Of a stretch of 64,000 bases of DNA, positions 1 through 11,400 are shown piece by piece. This stretch comes from Bugulina stolonifera (lineage: Eukaryota > Bryozoa > Gymnolaemata > Cheilostomatida > Bugulidae). A model generated the notes under the pieces. The model saw nothing but the letters and a program-made list of their open reading frames with translations, did no database searches and had not been told where the DNA came from. The position numbers and the translations under genes were made by a program. The stretch lies in contig OW285194.1 in assembly GCA_935421135.1 (NCBI GenBank), forward strand, positions 8,292,376 through 8,356,375, written 5' to 3'. Each line of letters starts with the position of its first letter. Position 1 is the stretch's first letter.

Positions 1-90
1 ATTATTTATGAGCAACATTTCGCCATTTATGCAAACGTCACCAATACATTTACATGTATTTATATTGCATATTACATAATTACATGTATG

Positions 91-300
91 TAACAGTGGC
101 CTATCGGTTACCGCTCTGGACTTTCATATGGAGGTTCAGGTTCAATTCCCCGTAAAGGTCATTGGTGGTGTCAGAAAGGGCATCCAACCCTATAATGCTC
201 CTGTTCTACTTTGCCCCACCTTCTCTACCCCAAATTAGAAAAATGCTGATCTCTTTGGATCTCATCTTTCTTAACTGAAATGAATTATGGGAAGTAAAAC
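91..300 (+). repeat. tRNA-derived SINE, copy 1
   Basis: A tRNA-like head (A-box-like segment around 97-119, B-box GGTTCAATTCC at 139-149) is followed by the body motif GGTGGTGTCAGAAAGGGCAT near 169-186. The same order of motifs occurs inverted at about 57330-57510, so this is a dispersed family, not chance. The head is that of a pol III SINE; the body motif resembles conserved SINE bodies in other invertebrates. Ends are approximate. Confidence 0.65.
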
Positions 301-1168
301 TGAACGGTAGTTATTGTCATTATGTAACCAACCACTGTACATGCATGCAGTGTAATCTTTATTAAATCAAGATGCGAAGTATCACACGCCTACATTAAGT
401 GTTTCAAAGCAAATAGTAAATTTTAGACACGTTTTTCTCAAACAGACAGAAGCAATTATTTCTCCTGTAGCAAATAGAGTAAACAGATAATAGGCTGCCA
501 CGTGTATATAGAGATAGCAGAGTCGATCATTACCATCAGGATGAAATAATATATTTACTTGAATTTATAATTGCAACCTGTTGATGGACTATATTAAACA
601 ACTATAATCTGTCATTTCGTGTAATATTTTCTGGCATACGAGAAGGATTAGCACTAGTCACTATTTCCAGCTGCTAACAAGTGCATGGTTAATGTAGCCA
701 ACCACTGTACACGCTATTTAGAATTTTAATTATAAATTCTATTCCAGTACATTGGATCTCTGGAGTATATTAGCATACAACTGAACTAATAATGTGTGTA
801 AATAACCAATAAAAAAACTGATAAAATATAATATTAACACTATATTAGTCATCACACTAGTCTGTAAATAACTAGGTTGGATGCCAAATGCATTAATATG
901 GATCTCATTGGGCGATGGATATGCAGTACTAATATACACCTTAATAATTTTAGTTTGTTGAGCATGTTTTATATAATATACAACAAGTTTTCAAGTATAG
1001 CAGATTATTAACTAATATTTTATGCAAATTGTGGCCACTAAAAACAATAAAACAATAAGCAAACAGGACGCTGTAAATTACTATTGCATGATCACGTGGA
1101 CCTGTAAATACTAAGGTGAGGCTCATCACGCCCCCCTAATCAACGTCATCAGTGTCTAGTAGAACTGG
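301..1168. other. Intergenic, no gene seen
   Basis: AT-rich sequence upstream of gene 1. A short motif CCAACCACTGTACA occurs twice (near 330 and 698). No convincing coding exon was found on either strand. Confidence 0.5.
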
Positions 1169-1176
1169 TATAAAAG
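1169..1176 (+). promoter_or_regulatory. TATA box of gene 1
   Basis: TATAAAAG lies about 30 bases before the likely start of a non-coding first exon that ends at 1255 with the donor CAA|GTGAGT. The same layout precedes the other family members. Confidence 0.65.
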
Positions 1177-1508
1177 CTTCTTGGATTCTGTGTAGCAGCA
1201 GTTACTCAGTGAACACAGTCTAGAAGAGAACACGACTACCAACTCTCCACTTCAAGTGAGTAAGCCTACAAAACATACGACATATCAGGTACATCTAGCA
1301 TTCCACTTTTAGAGAAGTATTTGTTGCCTCACAATAATCTTTGTAGGCTTGGTTTATATTGTCAGAGAAAAAAGTAAATAAATTACATGTAGAATCAATT
1401 AGTATATACATGTACATGTACTGTACATACCTGCAGGTCTTATTTCAACTTAAACTCTCTACATTGTAACAAAAAATTAATAATTGTTGTACATTTTATA
1501 TTTGCAGC

Positions 1509-2951
1509 ATGAACTTGGGCAAACTAACAACAATGACGATGGTTCTACATGTAGCTCTAATGATAGGTATGTGTAACTGATAATGGATTGGAAATTTCCA
1601 TTAGAGCAAATTCCTGTTTCATTGCTCACAATGTTCTGTTCTATTCTTTGACAGTTGATCTTTCAGCATACATTTATATTACATTGTCAAGAGGGTCCTA
1701 ATAATCAAAGACCTCTTCATGGTTAAAGCCAAAGATACACTACAACTACTCAGGACCGCGACGTCTAAATACACTGTAGTATGTTACTATAAAATAAATA
1801 GATTTATGAATTCAAATACATTTGGTATACTGTTATAAATGGGTATTTTAATTTTAGTTATGGTGGCAAATGAAGCCATGTGCAGAAGAGGATGGTGGGG
1901 TTATGGAAGAGGTAGTAGAGAGAGCAGCAGTGAAGGAGGTCAAGGAGAAAGTAGCTGGACAAGTAGAAAAGAGAGCAGCATTAGCAGCGAAAGTTATGGA
2001 AGAGGTAGGAGACCGTTTTGGAGGAGTCAAGATAGCAGGGAAGTGGGAAGAAAGGTAGCTGACAGTAGAGAAAGCTATGGAGGTATTAGACTATTTCGTT
2101 TCAGGGGAAACTACCGAGGAGGCAAGAAGGTAGACAGTAGCAGAAGCTCTGAAGCTGGTCGAACAAGTATTAGAAGCAGAAGAAGACAATTCCGAAACAG
2201 AAGCAGTATCGAAAGTGGGAGTAGTGAGAATCATAGATTTTCATCAGGTATGATGCTGTAAGATATATTGCTACTATCACTTTGTGCAGATTGCTGTATA
2301 AAATCCATGTAGATTTTACAATAAATTATAGTTATATATATTTAAATGTACATGCAATATAATTTAGTATGTATAATTGTTTTGTATATTATGCTTATTG
2401 TACACCATTGTGCTTCCCAAAATTTGAAGTTCATTTCAGCAGTGCACAAAACTAAAATTTGAAACTGTGGTCAAACCTACTAACAACCCAGATTGATTTA
2501 CAAGTAGTTGCTGTTACATAATCCATATAATATACACTATAATTATGCAGGTTGTGTATGATAACAAACAATGTATAAGTGTGATAATTATAATGTGCAA
2601 TTATTATATTATAGTATATGCCGAGCTGGTGTGTAGTGATTATTGTAACTGTTGTCTGTGCTTAGCTTGGATCCTTAGGTTTAAACCCTAGACTGGGATG
2701 AGGTATTTCTTCAGATGTGGAAACAAGTCCCTGGCTGCTCTTAAAGAAATTTCCTCACAAATAAAATATAGCATGATATTTAATAATATACATGTATGTA
2801 TACTAAATTGTAGGAAAAAAGGTGTGGATCCTTCTTTTCTAAATTGACTATAAAGTATGATTTTGCAGGAAAAAGCTATAAGGAGGGGTCTTTTCCCAGA
2901 TGCTTCCGAAAGTGTGGAAGTGGGCAAAGATTCATGTATAGAAGTCACTAA
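1509..2951 (+). CDS. Gene 1: secreted Ser/Arg/Gly-rich protein ending in a TSR stub
   Basis: Spliced gene. The non-coding exon 1 ends at 1255. Coding exons are 1509-1566 (signal peptide, phase 1), 1858-2247 (low complexity, phase 1) and 2869-2951. The signal segment runs from MNLGKLTTM through a hydrophobic core, and cleavage is likely near ANEA|MC. The second exon encodes a basic Ser/Arg/Gly/Glu segment with many SRES/SS motifs and a WWGYGRG patch. The last exon reads CFRKCGSGQRFMYRSH and stops. This aligns without gaps to the first half of the TSRs elsewhere in the window (pattern C-x3-C-G-x-G-x5-R) but has no Trp core and no third Cys. About 176 residues. If the donor at 2248 is not used, the frame stops at 2259-2261, followed by AATAAA at 2320; a second AATAAA is at 3324. 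Both 3' ends are plausible. Exon structure matches genes A-G, so I place it in that family. Function unknown; probably extracellular. Confidence 0.65.
2640..2762 (+). repeat. SINE-like repeat family 2, copy 1
   Basis: A B-box-like segment GGTTTAAACCCTAG is followed by a body with GGTATTTCTTCAGATGTGG and CTGGCTGCT. The same blocks in the same order occur at about 41865-42010. The ends are approximate. Confidence 0.5.
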
Positions 2952-2959
2952 CTTACAAG

Positions 2960-4413
2960 TAAGTAGATTCTGTTACTAATATTACTATTACGTAGGCTAG
3001 AGCTGCACCGCTAGTGCATTCCACTGTCGCAATGCAGCCTGATGTTCCTTCATTCAATACAGTGTAGAAGCAGATCAACAACAAACTGTAACAGACTATT
3101 CTCCTCTGTACAAAATTTATTTATTTTGGTACAGTGCACCAGTACTATGTATATTATAAACAAGGACAACTCCAATATCGTACATAATCATGAACAATTT
3201 TTGTTGGCAAAATTGATCGAAATTTAGAGTTGTCTTATCGGGAATGTGTGAAAGCCCTAACTGTGTTTTATATACACTGTATACCTACTGGACATAACAT
3301 TGTGTTTTTAAGTAGATTTAACAAATAAATTTGTCAAGTTAATTGGCTGATGAAGTTCCTTGTATTATACATGTACATGTATTTGTAGACTTTTATGAAA
3401 GAGAGAACAAGTTTATTACACAATTTGATTACCATCAAGGAACGCAGGTATGATTTTATAAAAATCATACTCGGGTTTCAAAGGATATTTTGCAGTTACT
3501 AACTTACTATGATTGATAAATACAGCAAGACTATGATTATCGTTTTTCCACTGTTTATACTATCGTTTACCTAAAGAGTCAGTAGTACGGAGGTAGAAAG
3601 TAGACTCTAAGGATTTATATACTGGCGTTCCATCTTTATATATTATGGTTTAGATTGTCTATCGTTTTTATATATTTTATCTCAATTTAGATATTTTGAT
3701 TCTGTAATCAACACCAATTTCTGTGAAATCAATAATTTGTTTATTAAATCAATAGTAAACATCTTGAAAATCTTTGCATTATGTTACTGTACAACTATAC
3801 TGCAAAAAGCAAGCACATGTGCGACCCCTTCTACGTATATTCACGCACAGTTGACTTGATTATTAAGATTTGATAAAGACGATCTTTAACCTTTTTACCA
3901 CTATGACGCAGGATGCAGCATTGACCTAATACAGACTGCATAAATTTACGTTTAGTTCAAGATCAGATACATGTATTTATTCACAGATTAATGCAAAAAT
4001 GACACTCAGACTAAAATCGGAAATATGAGTCATTGTATAAAGTTGTAAGTATAATGTGTGGACCTACAGTATATGTACCAATTACACCTCTGTATAACTA
4101 TTATCATTATATAGGCTTTACTAACTAACGTACATAGACATTGTATAATTCTAATTCACAGCACAGTTATGGTGAAAACAAAAAAACACAAATAAAATAA
4201 AAGCAAAGGAGAATAGCAAGGTTGCAATAACAAGTTCCCTTATTAAGATATTACTTGGTGTATCATACATTCTCAGCTTTTACAACCATAACTACATCTA
4301 CAACTGGTTTCAAGTGCAGTTACATCATTGTAGGTGTTACATACATGTGCATGTACTATTATAATTACATGTATATGAAAGTTTGATACAATATTTTTCT
4401 GAGACAAAGATAT
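2960..4413. other. Intergenic between gene 1 and gene H, no gene seen
   Basis: AT-rich, with a near-palindrome at about 3447-3470 and TACATGTA palindromes. No coding exon could be supported. Confidence 0.45.
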
Positions 4414-4419
4414 TTTATT
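4414..4419 (-). promoter_or_regulatory. Candidate polyadenylation signal of gene H
   Basis: TTTATT on the plus strand is AATAAA on the minus strand, about 350 bases past the gene H stop. It is a short motif in AT-rich DNA, so support is only positional. Confidence 0.35.
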
Positions 4420-4765
4420 TGTGAGCACTGCCTTAGTTCCACATATCTCCTTCTTTAGGAAAGGTAGCCTGCGTTCAGTTGATTCAGTTCACCGGTACAG
4501 CTTACCAGTAAAGATTCACTGAGCTGATGCAATGAGGAATTATCTGCACACAGTGCTAAGGGATTAGAAGTCAAAGAGCTCTAGGTTTAACCCCCCCCCC
4601 CCCTTAAGACTGCATATTTCCGCAACTGTGTAAACAAATAGATCAGGTATAAGATAATTTTCTTGCAGATATCAAAGGTCATGTAGAATAGTTTAATGTT
4701 TAATTGTTGATCTGTTAACAAGTAGGGTGCAATCGTAAGTTTGTTTTGAACCATAGCCTCAGTTC

Positions 4766-7700
4766 CTACTGCTTCTCTGGTTTTCTAGGAGTGTAGCCAT
4801 CTAAGTCTCCGCTCACACAACACGAACGATAGACGAGGGACTGTCGATAGCCAGAATTACCAATGTGACTTGGCAGACGACACCTACCATCATAGTAGGT
4901 GCCGTTCTCACATCTCATTGAATTCAACTGACACACTCCATAGTAACCAGCTGCCGATTCACATTCTATAAAACAAACATGCTGCTTAGTTATACCAAGT
5001 TAATAAACCCTGTAGTAAAGTATAACGTAAAATTTTTATCGGTTTCGGCTAGTATCCTCACTTAGTATCCACCCTCAAAAATTTTTAATAATTTAACAGA
5101 AGATGATGAATTCCTTTTGAAATGATTCTAAAATGAATCTGCAGTATACAGCATATACTATCGTAGTATATGTATACTGCAGATTCATTTTATATTTGAA
5201 TTAATGCATTGGTTCAATAGGGTTGCTATTATGGCAGCCCTATTGAACCAATGCATTAATTCAAATTTAATCAAGGTGCTGACAATGTACAATATTTTGG
5301 TGAAATGCCGTACACGCATTTATCATCAGTTCTGTTTTCTTACAGACTTAAATTTATGTACATGTAAATTTTGACTCTGAAGACTATGCCAAATAATTCA
5401 TATGCCTATCCGATTCTTGAGATTACGACAACCTTGTGTTGGACCAACTTCCTTTCACCTGTTGATTTTACCTGTAAGAGCTTACCAGTTGGGTTGTAGC
5501 GAGATGGAGGACGAGGGATGAATTGTGGTGCCTCAGTAGTAGTGGTTTCATCAGCGGTAGTGGTGGTGGTGTCAGCGGTAGTGGTAGTATCAGCGGCAGT
5601 GGTAATGTCAGCTGTAGTAGTGGTTATGACATCAAATACACAAGTGTCAGCCTGTCAAATCAAATGAATGACAATGCGACAAATGATATAATTTGTATAA
5701 TATATACATGCAAATGTATTCATTTACGTGTATATACACCAGCAAACCGATATATTATGTAATATTTCCACAAATAATCGATATTAAATCCACGAGTCAA
5801 GTTGTGGTAACGTGCAAATTTTGTCATTTTTAAATATGATAAATAATCTGTAGGCCTAGCATGTAACGGGTAGAGGCGTAATGGACTGATATTTTAGTAT
5901 AGGAGTGTTTATTATCTCCCCGTATTATTGGCAGACCAGAAAACTGTAGAGAATTGATGTTATACCAATTCTTGCTGTTATGTCTTATGTACATGTACAT
6001 TTGATAAACTTTTGCCATGAAACAGCAGTATGCTCCATAGATAAGGCTATTGAGCAATGGCAAATACATTCTATTCCTATAGCTTCAGCTAACTTGGGCT
6101 ATCTATGAGCATTCTTTCTCCCTCTATCTTCTTATTTGCATTGATGATCAACTATTACATGGCATAGTATTTTATTAGCCCAGGTCAGTGGTGCTAGGTA
6201 CAATAATTGAAAAGAATTGAGATGGACTTTGTTCTTTGCCAAAACTAAAGCAAAGAATGTGGCTATTCAGTAGACCCAAACCACAACTGCAGGCAAGGAT
6301 CTACATGTAAGTCTTTAAAAATGTCTCTACTGCATCATTGCCTATACAGCTTATAGGCATACATTAGGCGTCTTCGGAAACTGTACTGGTTCATATGAGA
6401 ATGCTTTTAATATCCGAACACAGCTTAAGCGTTCAGGCATGACTAATGCTTGATCTAAAATGGACTCCCCTTGTTAACAATAAACATTATTACCAGGCAC
6501 GCCTAACCTAGCATTATATCTAGCGTTATATTATTGAATAAAATAAATTGTTATTGCTGCAGATTGCTATTTATAAAGCTTGCATGTGCAATGTCTGAAT
6601 ACGCCTATTATAGACTGCAATGTAATAATTATGTCTTACCTCAACGAAAGGAGAATAGGAGAAATTGGAACACACGGGACTCAAGCTGTTAAATTCATAG
6701 TCACCACTGATAGAATACCAAAACTTTCCATATTCAGCACAAGTTAGTTCGTTATAGTTCTTATTTTGTCTTTGTAGTGGATAAAAGCACTTAGTCCAAT
6801 TTTCATCCGAATACAAATATGCTTTAACAACATCTTTCTGGCATTCGACATCGTCAGCAAAACATGACGAGGTATCTAAATTAAAAATGGTCAGACATGT
6901 TACATCCTATTAATACAGGAATCTGCAAGCAGGCAGGCTATTACATGAACCTTGTTTGAAACCCACATACAAATACACTCTACAGTTGGTGACCTAATTC
7001 TAATGGCCGATGAAATTGTCTAGAGAAAACATGTTTCAACAATACTTCTGTTGCATGCTGCAATATCCTGTCTTAATAACATATACATATACATCCTGTG
7101 TAATACTCCCGGACAGAGTTTATTAAATTAAAACTTCCAGGCAAAAGCTGGAAATCTAAAATACAGTACCTACATGACGTATATGTAGCCTATATAATTG
7201 GGAGCAACAGTCGATAGGTTCAAAATTTGACTAACATTGCATGCTCAAAATGATAAGAATTTTAGAGCATGTATTTTTGTGTGTTCTGATATAGGTATTT
7301 TAATAATGTTTTAAATTATGGCATGTAGCTTGAAATACGTTTGTTGGTTAAAAAGAAACTTTCAATTATTTTTTGCTGAGACAGCTGTTTAGAAATACTG
7401 ATGTTTTTGCTTTTTATTTATCTACGCGTATGCCTGTAAGCTTTCTGTGATATAATTTTTATCACATAATTATAATATCATATCAATTGATAGCAATTTT
7501 TATTTTCATATACATGTAGATAACCTGTAACTTTTGCAAAATACTTTCCTGCCAGATTCGTTTAATGTCACCATTTCAAGCTAGAATGTACAATAGGCAT
7601 ATTTGGATATTGCACCGTGCAAGCGCATAAATAGCAATCTGATGCAATCTTATTCGATAATATAGCGCTAGCTATAACGCTAGGTTAGGCGTGCCTAATA

Positions 7701-8360
7701 CGCCTAATGTACATCAGTGCAAAAACAGACACGCTAGCACCATTTGGAACTGTTGGAATGTACCTACTCGTCGAATTGTCTAGTTTGCTGGAAAGGTGCG
7801 TTGTTAGACCTTCTGAAATACGATAAGACCCACAGTAGCTGCCATTTGTTGCAGAGCTGCAGTTGGTGTAGCCATGTTTTAATTCAATCTAAAAATAAGA
7901 TGAATTTGGGATCAATTCAAAAATATGTTGCATGATATGGTTGAATATAAATGCTCGCTACCTACAATGACTGTATTTAAGACCTCTGTAACGCTGATAC
8001 CAACAAATTGTCCAGGTAGTATTGCCTTACCATGTTACCTGGCAGTAAAGTGAAATATAATAGTAAGAAAAATAGATCTCTTCGACAGAAATCTGACCCT
8101 CATCTGCCTACAATGGTGGTCCCATCAAGGATTTGTGCTACCTTGCACCATTCTTTTTCTAAATAAAATATCATTATTTTACAATGTTATTCAGCACATG
8201 GAAAAGAAATTTGCATTCACGTTAGCGAAATTTGATTTACCTGCTTTCCAAGGCAATCCATGCATGCTGCGTCCAGTGTTGCATTAACTGCCTCTTTGTT
8301 TACACTTGATGCTGCATAACCCATTGTTAACATTAATACAAATATCTGACTGTATATCAT
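4766..8360 (-). CDS. Gene H: secreted Cys-rich protein with Thr-rich linker, unrecognised
   Basis: Six coding exons on the minus strand with fully consistent phases: 8360-8241, 8107-8039, 7888-7768, 6875-6640, 5651-5486, 4965-4766, giving 303 residues. The start was chosen because MIYSQIFVLMLTMGYAASS is a good signal peptide and a TATA box lies upstream. Residues about 40-180 carry scattered cysteines (NC, YC, SCFADDVEC, KCF, TCAE, VCSNF) and many N-x-S/T sequons. Residues about 182-238 form a Thr-rich linker of TTTTAD-type repeats ending in PRPPSRYNPT. The C-terminal module (about 239-300) has six Cys in the order C-x9-C-x6-C-x9-C-x19-CC, with motifs GYYGVCQLNSMRC and YYDGRC. I do not recognise either Cys-rich part. 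The architecture suggests an extracellular glycoprotein with a mucin-like spacer. The exon 3 donor (GTAGGT) and exon 4 acceptor are the least certain joins. Confidence 0.7.
5130..5266. repeat. Two adjacent hairpins (foldback element) in a gene H intron
   Basis: Hairpin 1 has arms 5130-5147 and 5174-5191 that are perfect reverse complements (core ATGAATCTGCAGTAT), plus inner arms CATATACTA/TAGTATATG. Hairpin 2 follows directly, with 29-base arms 5194-5222 and 5238-5266 that are perfect reverse complements (core TTAATGCATTGGTTCAATAG). Such perfect arms suggest young foldback/MITE DNA. Confidence 0.75.
6495..6612 (+). repeat. Dispersed repeat family R, copy 1
   Basis: Contains AGGCACGCCTAACCTAGC, then CAGATTGCTATTTAT, GCTTGCA and GCCTATT. 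The same blocks in the same order occur inverted at 7588-7696, and partly at about 50375-50515. Confidence 0.6.
7588..7696 (-). repeat. Dispersed repeat family R, inverted copy 2
   Basis: The reverse complement carries AGGCACGCCTAACCTAGC and CAGATTGCTATTTAT in the same order as 6495-6612. It sits about 70 bases downstream (in gene H orientation) of the exon 3 donor. Together the two copies could pair across about 1 kb of intron 3. Confidence 0.6.
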
Positions 8361-8452
8361 GCTGATAAATTTATGTTATATTTTTTGTTATAACCGACTT
8401 TACTGCGACTGTATTTTGGACGTCTTTGAGATATATCTAAAGAGGCAGCTGA

Positions 8453-8460
8453 CTTTTATA
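8453..8460 (-). promoter_or_regulatory. TATA box of gene H
   Basis: CTTTTATA on the plus strand reads TATAAAAG on the minus strand, about 90 bases before the gene H start codon. Confidence 0.55.
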
Positions 8461-11400
8461 TAATAGCTTGTAGCTAGGCAGCTCTAACTAAGGTGATTAT
8501 CTACATGTAGGTCAATGGTCTATTAAGTAACTGTAGAGAGAAAGCAGCCATTATTATTATGGTTCGACTCTTGCGCAATATGATATTACGGCAAATCTGT
8601 CTGTGTTGGATTCTATGGTGTATTATACTTTATAAAATGCATACCTATAATATTATAGATGTATGTTTAAATTGCCGATAGTGAATTTACTCAATGTCAT
8701 TTTGTGATTTTTTTCAAATCAAGTAAACTGACAACAAATGTGTAATTAGGGATCTATATTCATGCATCATTTAAATAATTCATCATAATAATTTAAATAA
8801 TTTAAATTTATCATCCAGGTAATATATGTAATTTATTACCCATCCGTTATCATACAAAGAAAATTACATATGTATTTCCATCCATTAGCCTACATGTATC
8901 GATGTTACATGTACTTACCTGGACATTCAACTAAGGAGAGGCTATGTAATATCATATATTATGGAATTTAATATAATAGTGTGCAAATAACTTACTTCTA
9001 CTAAATTATAAACTTTTCTTCCCAAAAAAAAGCAATAATTCTCTTAGTACATCGGGTACATCCAAGTGCATGTACTTGCAACCATCTGCATTATTTGTCA
9101 ATAATTGCATTCACTATACGACAGTTAAAAGTGCTGAAGCCAGAATTTGTTGTATACAAAGTATAAAACTGTTTACACAAGTATACATGTATTAATAGAC
9201 ACGTAACTACCCATGTGATTCCATGGTAATCCACATGCTGATTTGATCCACCATAGTAAACAACAATGACCTTCAACCTTGTGGTAGACTCAGACAAGTG
9301 TTATAATAATGGCAAAGAGAGTAAAAGGAAACAGGGATCACTCCGGCCAAAAACTGTCCCTCCTCCGCCTCCAAACGTGGTCCGGATTAAGTAAGGAGTT
9401 GTGCCACCTTGTGTACAAATCTACTATGGCTATTGGCGTTCCGTAGACCAATGAGAAGTGCTTATTTACAACGGCGTCGTATAAACCATCTATTTATGTT
9501 TGCGAGATATCAATACAGGATCGTAAATATTACAATCGTTAAGTTGCGCGTTTAAGTCGAACAGCTATCCAAATTACCAGTAAGCAGATGGCGGGCGAGT
9601 GAATAACAGAACGTCGGTACCGCCAAATTGGGCGTATTTGGTGGGACAAGGTATTATCATTGAGTGATCCCTCTTTCCTTTTACGCTCTTTGATAATGGT
9701 TACACCAGGGCTAATATCCTATTAATATTGTTAGACTGTATTGTTCAATTATTTCTTATTTATTCAACACGGATTAGTTCCTCACAAGTATGTCTACTTA
9801 GGCTCTTAGTTTGCCAATTTCAATGACATGTTTCAGTCTATTCACTCCCAGACATTATTATACTTTACATGTAGTTTTCCTATTATAGCATTTGTATGTT
9901 TACTCTGGGTTGCCAATTACAGGCAAGTACTAAATTGTCTCCATCTGGAATGCAGTATGTTCATAAGCTTCATTCACGAAAGCTTAGCAGACTAGTAACA
10001 TGATAGAGTCTCTGCCCCAACAAGCTCGAATCGTCTCATGGCTCTCGTGTTACAGACCTGCCTACGGCTACTGTTCTAAAATCACCTAAAATGGCCAAGC
10101 TAGTCCAATGTACTGATTCTCTAAAATTAATTGGTCAAAAAAGGAGCATCTTCCCGGACTTTATGTAACAAATCTTGATAGGATGGCAGAAGCATTCACA
10201 GCTTGCTATTTTCACATTAGCCAGCCGTAAAATTTAATATTTGTGGAGCGGACATCTTTGTTAATAAAGAAAGGTAGGTAATTCTATCTTGGCCCATCCC
10301 ATGGTACATAGAGTAAGTGCACTGAAAGGGGATTTCCATTGGTGAATTGACACTGAATTGATGTAGATTTCTGTTTATCATGGTAAGCAATGGTACACAT
10401 AAGGCTTTTGAAATAATCTGAATAATATTGTTAACAGAACAATTGCACACATAACAGAATATGGTGAATAATTATTGTGAATGATTGTGAGTAATTGTAT
10501 TACTGTTACACCATGTTATTAGTCTGTATGAATGTTATGATGTTGTTGCTTGAGGAGTGCACCACACATTCTATTTTCTAGTGGTGGAGTGCACAGGCAT
10601 CAACTGGGTTATTTTATATTGAGTAAGGAGAACACAACTCTAACATAAAGGACTTTTCAAAATATCAACATCCTGTGCTTTAACTTGATACATTTAGAAT
10701 CATCTTTTTCTTGCTGGCTATACATAGTCTCTCTTTCCCTCTTTCTGTGAACAGTTATTGCTCTGCACTACATGCATACCACTGCATGATATACAGCAAG
10801 CACTGAACATTTAAGCGGACATGGTACTACAGGCTATACAAACCTCCTGCGAGGAGATTAGCAGAAGGATTAGTGCAGTGATTGTGTTATGATGAATGTG
10901 AGCTCTTAGCTCTGTATTGATGAGCCTGCTAATCACAGTAGTGACTTCCTGTAGGAAATGAGTCAATGAATAAAAATAAAAGTGGAGTGGATGTTAGACA
11001 ATATTTCATAGAAGAACTTCATTAGAATAAACCAAGTGATTGGCTACACTGACATATCTATTGCCTGTCTTAAACGACAGGTGCCTGCAAGTACTGACCT
11101 CACTGTAACGTGTAGGCAAAAACAACTGCAGTATGTGAAAGTAAGTTGACCATCGTGTGGGTCTGAACAGATAAATGTAAGATAATATTTCTCTTTTTGC
11201 AGATTATTACAATAAAACTCACAAAAATAACTTTGCACACTTTTGGAAACAAAGGTTTATGTCATACCATTGGTCAGTATCAAGTCACCGGAATGCCTGT
11301 AATACAGGAAGGATTTTGACAAGCAAAGGAGGATTTTATAGAAGTTGCAGACCACAATCTTCTAAGTCTTGACAGTTTAGCACCTTTAGGCTCAAGGTAC

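Noticed and set aside
8110..8160. Alternative gene H exon KEWCKVAQILDGTTIVGR
   Set aside because: Its phase does not fit exon 1 and it ends in a stop. The exon at 8107-8039 fits both neighbours exactly.
10000..10080. Minus-strand tRNA-like box elements
   Set aside because: Boxes are degenerate and the arms do not pair; too weak to annotate even as SINE.
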